From Thysanoteuthis rhombus (taxonomy: Eukaryota; Mollusca; Cephalopoda; Oegopsida; Thysanoteuthidae): a stretch of 64,000 nt of DNA. Location of the stretch: positions 8,770,814-8,834,813 of the forward strand of contig OY735209.1 of assembly GCA_963457665.1 (NCBI GenBank), in the 5' to 3' direction. The notes under the pieces are model-generated. The model worked only from the letters and a program-made list of their open reading frames with translations. It searched no databases and was not told where the DNA came from. The first letter of the stretch is position 1, and each line of letters begins with the position of its first letter. Positions 55,251-64,000 of this stretch are shown here, one piece after another. The position numbers and the translations under genes are program-made.

Positions 55251-56135
55251 TTTGACTGCCAAATATATCAAAAAAACTTTTTTCTATAAATTTATGTCAT
55301 TTTCAATCAATAATTTCCCAATATCTATTTATGTGATTTATGTAATTTTTTTTCAATGTTTTTTATGTTCTACATATTATTCAATATCATTGAACTGCAT
55401 GTGAATTTTTTCTGGTAGGGATCATCAGTTGCTTACCATGTAACTGTTTCAGGGATTTAAAAACCAAATGCTTATATTAACATGGCTCCCTAGCAGTGTT
55501 GATCAAACATCTCCACTTAAGCTATTATTCTAATTTATAGCATTATTCATTTATTTATCAGACCGTATCATTATGTATATAAATATTATTATATTATATA
55601 AACATACATAGTCCTTCAAGTATATTAGTGTTAGAATTAACAATATCAAGAGACACCATACAATCTAATCCGACATTTTCACAGGAGATCAGGTGAAAGT
55701 TCATCACCGATTTTAACAGTCAAGCCTGAGTTTTAGACATCAGTTCAATTAAATCTGCTAATTATCATGAGGGGGTGAGGGGAACATGCAAATTTTTCTA
55801 AAGAGTAGGGATAAGCAGACCTCCGAGTTAACACTTTAAGGCACTTAGATTTTGAACAAACTCAACTGAAAAAACACCAAATTGCTTTCTGATCTCCTTT
55901 AGAATTTGAATTCGATAAGCAAGAAGAAGAGATGGTTTATATCCTAACATAGCCATATTAGGGCAAGAAAAGAGCATAGAGACTTCATTTAGGTACCTTC
56001 AGCTGCTTTTAGAAAGAATTTTCTGTTTTGATCAGATATCTCCAAGAAGTGGGAAATTGGAATTGATTGTCTAAGAAACTGCACAACCAAGTAATAAGTC
56101 AATTCAAAGAAGACTATGGTAACCGTGTCTCGGAT
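55251..56135. other. Noncoding AT-rich spacer
   Basis: TA-rich patch at 55575-55612. No gene recognised. Confidence 0.45.
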
Positions 56136-56143
56136 CTTTAGAC

Positions 56144-56954
56144 CTCTGGTTCTTAACCAGGGGCATGTTCACCCTTGAGTGGTGTTGGAAGATGGTGGCA
56201 AAATTTTTTCTTTCATTTTATTGCTGCGTATTCAAAGCAAAAGTTTGAGAAGCCAGTGCAGCCAGCACGTCAAATGGTTTTATTACTCGTATCTTGATAG
56301 AGGCTTTTTATTTTGACATTTGAATAATTCTAAACATTTTGGTACTTGCACTTTTTTCAATCAACTCTCCCAAGAGACTCTTCTAAGCTTTGAGAGATGT
56401 TGAAATCTCCGAGATATGAGAGAGAGTGAGAGAGAAAGAGAGATGTTGAAATGTCAGAGGGCTGCAAGAGAGAGAGAGATATGATGAAATGTCCGAGGGC
56501 TGCAAGAGAGAGAGAGATGATGAAATGTCCGAGGGCTGCAAGAGAGAGAGAGATGATGAAATGTCCGAGGGCTGCAAGAGAGAGATGTTGAAATGTCTGA
56601 GGGCTGCAAAAGACAGAGAGAGATGATGAAATGTCTGAGGGCTGCAAGAGAGAGATGTTGAAATGTCTGAGGGCTGCGAGAGAAAGAGAGAGAGAGAGAA
56701 ATGCTGAAATGTCCGAGGGCTGCGAGAGAGAGAGATGATGAAATGTCCAAGGCCTGCGAGAGAGAGAGAGAGAGAGAGAATGATGAAATGTCTGAGGGCT
56801 ACAAGATAGAAAAAGAGAGAGAGATAGAGAGATGATGAAATGTCCAAGGACTGAGAGAGAGAGAAAGAGAGAGAAAGATGTTGAAATCTCTGAGGAGTGC
56901 AAGAAATATTTTGATATCAAGGGTGCTAACCCGGAAGGAGGTTAAGAATCATTG
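56144..56954. mobile_element. Nonautonomous hAT-like element (811 bp) with 8-bp target duplication
   Basis: The left end CTCTGGTTCTTAACC and right end (reverse complement) CAATGATTCTTAACC agree at 12 of 15 positions. The flanks CTTTAGAC (56136-56143) and TTTTAGAC (56955-56962) form an 8-bp direct repeat with one mismatch. Short terminal repeats of this type with 8-bp duplications are diagnostic of the hAT superfamily. There is no transposase. The interior is mostly a GA-rich minisatellite, which may have expanded after insertion. Confidence 0.7.
56383..56890 (+). repeat. GA-rich minisatellite inside the hAT-like element
   Basis: About 14 units of AGATGATGAAATGTCCGAGG plus GCTGC and a variable (GA)n run, so unit length varies from about 30 to 55 bp. 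Every unit carries ATGTTGAAATGTC or ATGATGAAATGTC. The minus strand has overlapping Ser/Leu-rich open frames, which I treat as artefacts. Confidence 0.95.
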
Positions 56955-56962
56955 TTTTAGAC

Positions 56963-58464
56963 TAAGATCAGATGAATACTGGATATCATTGATGGGTTTA
57001 TCCAAAGAGGTCAGTTGGGCAGACAGGGTTTGGAAGGGGATGAATTGGCTCAAGAGCAGCTGTAAGGGGGGGGGGGAGAGAATGAAGTTAGTTGGCAAGT
57101 AGAATAAAAACAAGTTAGTCACAACACTTCAGTAATGGCTATCATTAGGTGTCACTTATGGTCAGAGAAGACTAAATAGCAGAGATACTTCAACCAAGTT
57201 TTGGGCTAATAGCTAGCTACTATCAATCAAGAACATAATTAGGAAAACAATTAAATAAAACATTAAGTGTACTGGGAGGGAAGAGTTTGAGATTGCATTG
57301 GAAACAATGATGCACTAGCAAGTTAAGACTATAATTTGAAAATATCACTTGCACTTCTCTATGGAAAGAGAAGAGAGGATAGGTTTTATTAGTTTCTGAT
57401 ATGGATATAATGTGCTTCTTGAAAAAGACTCATAATTTACAATGCATAACTTGTTGATTTTCAAAGCTTAGCTTAGAATGTAACCTTTAGTTATTTGAGT
57501 TGCCGAATGTTATAACGTGGAGTGACTTTATAATTAACTCTTCTCGGCCTGGACTGGACGTTCGTAATCTTCTATAAAACTATTTGCATCTGATTCATGC
57601 TATAACAAAAACATCAGATAAGTCGAACTCTAACTCCAGTCTTCTGCTCTGTGTCACTACGACCTCGACTTGACTTACCAAATTTAGGTCTATGCCGTCT
57701 CTCAACTTCCGAAAATTTATACACCTTGGCCTTCAGCCAAACACAAGTAGCAGGAGGTGACATCACATTCAACAGAATGTCAAAATGGTGAGTAACGAGA
57801 AGATAAAATTACAATCTTCCAAATGGGAGAGACGGACCTAAAAAATCAGCATTTGAAATTCTGACTGATCTTGGGCTGAAAACTGGCCTCTGGCAAGTAT
57901 ATAACTTTTTAGCTGTTCAACTTTCTTTTTAAAAAATAGCCAAAATATGCTTCAAGCTGTAAGGATTTTTCTGATACACAAGCTAGTGTTTGTGGAGTTG
58001 TAGAAAACTTCTGAAACACATACAAATCGTCAAGTCCTACAATCCTCGAGTTTTATTGAAATGTGTAGTTTTTGTTTCTGAGAAATAAATACATATTTTA
58101 GCAATTTGGAAGAGAGTAATAATGAATTACAAAAATGAATTGAATTGCTTAAAATATCGCTATGTCAGGGTCTCAGCTGCTATCATAAGAATTCAATCTT
58201 TGAAATATATGATCAAAATTATATCCATATAACTTTTGAAACATTGGTTTTTAGTTCTAAGTTAAGCAATGATTAATAGAAAGTGAGGGACCATTTCAGA
58301 ACCTTGGTGCTGTAAGAAAAAGTCCAAGGGGATCAGGGGGATCAGGGGGATGCAGTAAGCCTCCAAGAGGAAGATCATTAAAGACCAGGATTACAGTCAG
58401 TGAGTCACATAGAAGCAATAGCAGATAGCATTCCTAGGGAAATTATGAATCACTGCCACCCATA
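56963..58464. other. Noncoding spacer
   Basis: About 1.5 kb with a G9 run near 57067 and a short GGATCAGGG tandem near 58330-58352. No gene recognised. Confidence 0.45.
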
Positions 58465-58570
58465 TATGCCATGTTGGAGGTGATTGATTGAAAAATTGAA
58501 AAAGGAGGTGATTAATGAATAAGTTTCTTCTCTTGCCTTTCATTGGGCTGTGATCACTGAATGAATTTTG

Positions 58571-58601
<31 letters not shown>

Positions 58602-58740
58602 TGGGAACAAACTAGTGACCAATTTAGCATAAACTTACATTACATATTGAATCCCTCACTAAAAACCAATTTTGGAGGATAATTTTGAAGAAAAAAAAAG
58701 AAAAAAATTTTCCTTTCTTATTGAAGGGAGTATGTGTGCA
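58465..58740 (+). repeat. Dispersed repeat Rep-A, partial copy
   Basis: GCCATGTTGGAGGTGATTGA, AGGAGGTGATTAATGAATAA, TTGGGCTGTGATCACTGAAT, AACAAACTAGTGACCAATTT, AGCATAAACTTACATTACAT and CCTCACTAAAAACCAATTTT in order. An A20 run interrupts it at 58571. Confidence 0.75.
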
Positions 58741-59629
58741 TGTGTGTGTGCAAAATTTTCATGTTTCAACTATGATCAGTAAGGACTGGCCAAAGTCCAG
58801 ATAGATGCATATAAATGTCAGAAGACATAAATAGCCTAAATCCAGCAACAGTCTTTACACCAGTCTGTTGAAGGTAATGGATACTAATTCATCTTCCTCT
58901 CGCAAAAAAAAAAAGAAATCTCAGTTTACTTATAAAGCAATCTTTGAAATACAGTATTTATTTTATTACATAAAGTATTGTAATCATTATAATTATTAAA
59001 GTAAATTTGTCAATTTCAGAATGAACTGGTTTTCTGGAAACTGGTTAGATTGTTAATCAGGCACATACCATAATAGTTCGGGGCTCAGATGCTTTTTATT
59101 TTTATTTTTGTGGCAGGGTTGTATTGTCTCCAGATGAAGATTAGTGGATCAACAAGGATTAAACAGATACGGTCTTCAAAGTGGATTATAATTTGTAATT
59201 ATCATAAATAGTTTTACCTTATTGCCTTTCTCTTTCCATCCTGTTCTTGATTCCAAGTGGATTAATATTGATTAATCAGACCCTGTTTTAAGAGAGTATT
59301 AATTCGTATCAATGAAATACTATCTCATTCTCTACTTTTCTAAGTTTACTTCATAATTCAAGTGTATATTGAGCTCCAGTCAAGAAAAATCAAGAGATCC
59401 AGGTCACCTCTGATCCTAGGCTAGCCAGATAAACGATATCGCAATTTCGATAAATTCTGAAGCAGAAAATGCTTACATATTCGAGTGATTATACGACATA
59501 GGCATTCTTTTGAATTAAACAGTTTTGATAAGATCATACCTCACCCTTTGAGATGCTGTACTCAAAGGAAAATCTGACCATCATTTTTGCACGAGTTTGA
59601 ACTCTGTAAAAATGCGGTTTAAGCTCTCA
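58741..59629. other. Noncoding spacer
   Basis: No gene recognised. It may contain the rest of the mariner element that follows, too decayed to read. Confidence 0.4.
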
Positions 59630-60060
59630 AGAATATAAATTTTGCATTTGAGAGCTCAATCAAACTGCCAACAAGTTGATGGAAAGCGTTCAAAATTAGC
59701 CAGAAAATATACAGCATTAGTCAACAGACATGGACCCTTTCTGTTGCATGACAATGTCAGATTTCACATAGGCAATCCGATCAAAAAGTTGCTGCAACCT
59801 ATCAATGTAGTCTTACATCATCATCCATATATTCACCAGACTCAATTCCAACAGAATATCACCAATTCCAGCCCATTTGAGTTTTTTTTATCACAATAAA
59901 AGGTATGAGAAAAAAAAGAAGCCATAACGACAGCATTCGAACAATTTTTAGCTTCAAAAGAAACTAATTTCTATGAAGGAGAGATCTTTACATGAAGCCT
60001 GATGGAAAAAAGTTATTCAAGCAAATAGAGCCTATTTCCATTAATAGACCAGGGTTGTTT
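59630..60060 (+). pseudogene. Mariner transposase C-terminal pseudogene
   Basis: Readable as LRAQSNCQQVDGKRSKLA, then YTALVNRHGPFLLHDNVRFH, LQPINVVLHHHPYIHQTQ, and after frame shifts EAITTAFEQFLASKETNFYE. This follows mariner transposases (L..LK.AL..KRPAL.NR.GV.LHHDNARPH, ..LHHPPYSPDL.P.D...F, ..EAL..FF.SK...FY..GI). The HDN aspartate of the catalytic triad is kept. The third aspartate motif (YSPDL) is degenerate and stops follow, so it is inactive. It is a different and better preserved copy than those at 17.7 and 49.5 kb. Confidence 0.82.
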
Positions 60061-60599
60061 ACATTTTCAAATTGTTTTTATTTCTCTTTCCATAAATGTC
60101 AATTTCATGCTGGACAACCTAATATATAAAAAGACAGAAGTGGCAATTTCAGGAATCCATCGACATAAATCACTGGGTACAATGCAAAATGCAGAAACAA
60201 AGCAAATGAAAAAAATAAGGTAATACAATATGAATTTGTAATTCAGTAAACCTTCAATTAACATGGTTAATGCACTTTCAAGAAGTGCAGGGTTAATCAA
60301 AACCGCTTTAATCAAACTTTGAAAAATAATAAAAAATCTACGGGAAGCAATGTGATTCATCCCGATGTTCAAATTTTAAAAAAATTTAGGATAATTTTTT
60401 AGACAATTTTTCAATACATACAATTCAATTTTTTAAGGGTAGAAATTGTTAGTATGTTAATTGAAATTGCATTAATTAGGGCATTTCTGTATTCAAAAAA
60501 AAAAAAAAAAGAGAAAAGAATGGAGATACAGAGTGGCATAATAGTTACTGCTACAGAAAACAGAATCAGCAAAAAGAATTCGATATTTTGCTGAGGCTG
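60061..60599. other. Noncoding spacer
   Basis: AT-rich with an A15 run near 60496. A 101-codon minus-strand open frame at 60067-60372 is AT-rich and unsupported. Confidence 0.4.
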
Positions 60600-60875
60600 T
60601 TCAAGTTCATTTCACACTAATGACCTTTGGAAAGGCATGAATCCACTCCTCACCAGCTTTGGGTATTTATTCTATTTCTATAAATCAGTACATTAAGAGC
60701 TAAGTTATTCTGATAGAAAGAAATCTACAGCTTGGCTGTTGGCATAGCTGGTCCCAAACCAAGGAGGAGAGTTTAGCTTGGGGCTAGCAACTCTATGCCG
60801 TAAAATGTACTTGCTACTAATAATGCAGCAGAGAGCTTGAGGCCCTTATGCCCCACTAGGGGTCTACAGGGATAA
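60600..60875 (+). repeat. LINE 5' module Rep-G, longest copy
   Basis: CACACTAATGACCTTTGGAA, AGGCATGAATCCACTCC, TAAGTTATTCTGATAGAAAG, AGGAGAGTTTAGCTTGGGGC, TAGCAACTCTATGCCG and CCCACTAGGGGTCTACAGGG. It matches 44890-45075 in order and orientation. By analogy with that copy it is probably LINE 5' untranslated sequence. Confidence 0.6.
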
Positions 60876-60917
60876 AATAAACTAATATTAAAAAAAAAAA
60901 AACAATAAAAGAAACAG

Positions 60918-61465
60918 GTCTGGTTAGTCATTCAATAGAAACTGTCACATGACCAACGTCTTTTGGCAGCATGCTATTGGTTGTGATCAATTGGAAAAAA
61001 AGGGGTGATCAACTAAAAAATAAGAAAGGAGGTTGTGATGAATGAATAAGATACTTCTCTCTTCTTTAGTAGGGGAGCAATAACTAAAAAGATTTGAATT
61101 TAAAATAAAAAAATAAAAACAAAGTAGGCATTAACTCCAAAAGCAGATTGAACCCCTTCTCTAAAAAACCTATTGGGGAGGGGTTAAGAGAAAACGTTTT
61201 CAGAAAGTGTGTAGCTGATCACTAATGCAAATTTCCAAGGCTGTAGCATTGAAAATGCAATCTGTACAGCTTCCACACTTTTAAAACCTTAAAAGAATTG
61301 GGGGGTGGGGGCTTTTTGGACAAGAAGACCCCCCCCCCCAAAAAAAAATAAAAATATCAGCCTTATAGGTTGATTGGTGTCACCTGTAGAGGTTTCATAC
61401 ATTCATAGTTAGCGACTGAAGCAAGCTATTTTGACAGTTTTGTTTGATGGTTTCTAATAAATAGC
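60918..61465 (+). repeat. Dispersed repeat Rep-A, copy with preserved 5' end
   Basis: Starts AGGTCTGGTTAGTCATTCAA, then TGTCACATGACCAACGTCTT, TTGGCAGCATGC, GTTGTGATCAATTGG, AGGTTGTGATGAATGAATAA, CTCTAAAAAACCTATTGGGG and GCAAATTTCCAAGGCTGTAG. It ends TTTGATGGTTTCTAATAA. A C10 run is present at 61331. Confidence 0.75.
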
Positions 61466-61984
61466 CTCAGATCTAATATGAATAAATGAGACAAGTATTG
61501 ATTATAAGTCTGTAAGTGAGTATGGGGAAAAATTTATCTTTCTCATATTGATTCAGAATAACTTAGTAACATTAACAAATAGAAGTAAAGAAAAGAATCA
61601 AGAATTTTAGAAATGGGGCAGGTAGAAGGAGAGTTTGTATGAATCTTTTAACTTTCCTCAAAATCATATACATTTGAATAGGATTTATTTGACATTATGA
61701 TAATAGAGAAAGAGACAACGTTGAACCAAATTTTTTTCATAACTTTTATTTTTGTGAGATGTTGCGCATTCAAGATGTTTTTACGAACAATGGAAATAAA
61801 AGTTTTTTGTTTTTTCTTCTAAAACTTGGTTTCCCCATTGTCTCTTTTCTCAAAATGTAAACTTATTAAGATATTCTTTTAGCTACTTTGCTTTTCACTT
61901 CCATATAAAAAAAAATCAAGTAGACACACAACTGAACAGTCATGTATCCAAGTGTCAAGAAACAAATTTTCTTTTTCTTGTAGA
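61466..61984. other. Noncoding AT-rich spacer
   Basis: No gene or repeat recognised. Confidence 0.45.
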
Positions 61985-62316
61985 AGGGATGATCAATAAA
62001 TGAGTTGCTCTCTCACCCTTTGTTGGATAGTGATCACTAAAAAAATTGAATTAAAAAAAAAATGAAAAGAAGCATGATTGCTGTCTGATATAAATTAAGG
62101 GACCAATTTGGCATAAACTTAAATTGTAAATTGACACCCCCATACACACCACCACCACCATCACTATAACCCTATTTTGGGCAATATTTTTCAAAAAACA
62201 AAAAACAACAAAAAAAAAAGGTACTTGGAGATATGTTAAAAAATGTGTCCTGTTTGAATATGGTGAGGACCAATTAGAAATTATGCCCTGAGGGGCTGTG
62301 TAAAGACACACTTACT

Positions 62317-62354
<38 letters not shown>

Positions 62355-62490
62355 CTCATTGCTATAAGGTAAACAAAAACAAAATTTAAATTTGAATTTT
62401 GCTACAGAGTCCTTTTCATTTAATTAATATCTTATTTCTATAAAAAGATTTTCCTTCGTAAAATCCAGATTTTCTGTTCAGTCGTGCGGC
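61985..62490 (+). repeat. Dispersed repeat Rep-A, 3'-type copy with (CA)n
   Basis: GGATGATCAATAAATGAGTT, GTTGGATAGTGATCACTAAA, AAGGGACCAATTTGGCATAA, GGTACTTGGAGATATG, GAATATGGTGAGGACCAATT, GAGGGGCTGTGTA, then (CA)n at 62322-62350, GATTTTCCTTCGTAAAATCC and GATTTTCTGTTCAGTCG. It shares its 3' half with the copy at 18540-18900. Confidence 0.75.
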
Positions 62491-63369
62491 TACTGACTTG
62501 ATATGGTTAATTTTGGTTATATGGGTTTTAAAAAAATGGTTAGCTATATAAAATGGCTACTACTGTTTAATTTTAGCAATGAAAATGGCTATTTCATTTT
62601 TTTTTTTTTTGGATAAAAAAAATTTTTTGTGGCAACATATTGTTAGTGAGGATTAGAGTAAGGGTTGTAAATTGCTCCCTTCTTACCTAGATGAGTTTAT
62701 CATTTTCTAACCTTTATAACTGATCAATATACTGTTTAGAAGCATCAGCACAAATTGGTCTTTTGTTTTTAAATTACATAATTAAGATTAACAAGCTTGG
62801 GTGTGCTAGGGCCAAACTCCCTTGCCTCATTTAAATCTAAAAGATAAGTAAGACGGAATTCATTTCTTCATACAATATCATTCCAAAACTACGTGTCTCA
62901 TTTCAGCTCCTTTAAAAGAGTGAGTTGATTTATCATCATTTTTTTGTGTATGCCACTGTTATTTGTGCCGTCATGATACCACTGGTTTTTGGTGTGATCA
63001 TTGTCATGACATAACAGAAGAAAGTCGAAACACAATAGTTGGATTCTGACAATTAAATTTTAATTCTGTTTCTTTAACTTGAAATATTTTTTTTGGTACA
63101 GTCGCTTTAATTAACTTTTGAGGCGTATATATTTTTTTCTATAAACTTAGTCTTTTTTTCTTCACACAATATGATGAAATAGGATAAAATTCTTTCTTTC
63201 AAATAAATTATACAATTGAAATTCTCCCTCGACTGAAAATGAAAATTGTTTTTCTCATGCAACGATCTCTCCTTTGACAGCCATTTTTATTGCTAAAGTT
63301 GAACAGAAAGAATAAGATCTCTGATAATTTCCATCAATTTTAAAATTTCATAATAATGTTTGTAAAACA
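62491..63369. other. Noncoding AT-rich spacer
   Basis: ATGGTTAGCTATATAAAATG and GGCTACTACTG near 62540 echo Rep-F's AT-rich part. TGTCATGACATAACAGAAGA at 63002 echoes Rep-D. No gene recognised. Confidence 0.4.
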
Positions 63370-63440
63370 GAGGTATACCTGTACGTAACCAGCCAGATCG
63401 ACTTGAAAACTGAAGAAACATATGTTGACATTTTTATTAT
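63370..63440 (+). repeat. Dispersed repeat Rep-A, 3' end scrap
   Basis: GTAACCAGCCAGATCGACTT, GAAAACTGAAGAAACATATG and TTGACATTTTT match the last 60 bp of Rep-A. Confidence 0.6.
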
Positions 63441-64000
63441 TTACTATGTAAGCAATGAAGACTAAGTATTAAGTTCTTCAGGTGGACGAAACATAGCAAA
63501 CAAAAAAACATTAGCTAGGTACAAAGTTTAAGCAACAATTTCTTTGATATCCAAGGAATTAACTTAAAAGGATTTAGTTTTCTAGATCAAAATTAGAAAC
63601 ATCTTTAGAGAAAAAAATTATTACTTTCGATGAGAAAGTTTGCATATAAACATTAAAAAAATAGCCTTATTTTTTTCTCTTTTGAATTTTTTCACGTGTC
63701 TTTCATCTTGGCCCTTAAAAAAAAAAAAAAAGAAAGAAAAAAAGCATCCTGAATATAGGCAGGCCCGTCATTGAGGGGAAAGAGGCAAATGAGGGCCTAG
63801 CCCCTCATGGAAATCACTCGGATCCCCCTGAATTAAATAATTGTAGGGTGCTAATTTTGACGACAAACATTTTTTACAACTTGTTACGGCAGTGTGAAAA
63901 AGCACTAAGCTAGCAGGGACGTACGTGCTTAAAAATCTTTTTGGTTGTTTGGGCCATTTTTAGCAACACTGAGCCCCCCACCTCCCCTGCTCTACTCACT
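63441..64000. other. Noncoding spacer to window end
   Basis: AT-rich, with an A12 run near 63719. The final 250 bp (GGCAGGCCCGTCATTGAGGG, later TTAGCAACACTGAGCCCCCC) looks repeat-like but has no second copy in the window. Confidence 0.4.

Noticed and set aside
56357-56920. 187-, 154- and 98-codon minus-strand Ser/Leu-rich frames
   Set aside because: They are translations of the GA-rich minisatellite inside the hAT-like element in several frames.

Overview
The window is animal nuclear DNA: AT-rich, very gene-poor and full of microsatellites, minisatellites and old transposon fragments. It holds one clear protein-coding gene, a VWA5A-like protein (VIT plus VWA domains) encoded in one 743-codon exon at 38405-40636 (+). 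It also holds a cluster of three cytosolic-type tRNA genes at 22.0-22.55 kb: Lys-CTT (+), Glu-CTC (-) and Gly-TCC (+). Nothing looks bacterial, viral or organellar. The many diverged dispersed repeats, tRNA-type SINE fragments, several copies of one LINE with a trinucleotide 3' tail, and long TATC, CT/TA and CA runs resemble large mollusc genomes, perhaps a cephalopod. That assignment is inference.

Layout. 0-7.4 kb: a LINE reverse-transcriptase fossil, then tandemly duplicated anonymous repeats. 7.4-10.9 kb: a 3.3-kb satellite with a unit of about 22 bp and a higher-order period near 197 bp. 11-15 kb: LINE remnants and copies of a TGATCA-rich repeat (Rep-A). 15.5-17.3 kb: TA/GA microsatellite, a 17-bp inverted-repeat pair, and a 21-bp minisatellite organised in 105-bp blocks. 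17.6-21.5 kb: mariner remnant, another Rep-A, SINE and AT-rich repeats. 21.6-23.1 kb: the tRNA genes, flanked on both sides by Rep-H repeats. 23.9-24.2 kb: a 326-bp insertion between perfect 12-bp direct repeats whose 5' end resembles U2 snRNA, probably a U2-headed SINE. 25-27.4 kb: LINE and Rep-C.

27.6-42.4 kb is best read as one transcription unit. A TATA box just downstream of a perfect E-box-containing palindrome precedes a short noncoding exon with a strong splice donor (27751/27752). A strong acceptor (38384/38385) lies 20 bp before the VWA5A start codon, and tandem AATAAA signals lie at 42342-42358. The inferred 10.6-kb intron holds the CT/TA/TATC microsatellites, a second U2-like fragment, an element with inverted ends, a 2.1-kb pyrimidine-rich minisatellite and LINE fragments.

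42.4-64 kb has no recognisable gene. It holds two promoter-like blocks, copies of an exon-like repeat (Rep-F), an internally deleted LINE, a LINE with an inverted 5' end nested in Rep-F, two mariner fossils, a hAT-like element with 8-bp target duplications that carries a GA-rich minisatellite, and more Rep-A copies.

The names Rep-A, C, D, E, F, G and H are local labels for families found here by comparing the window with itself; none was matched to a database.
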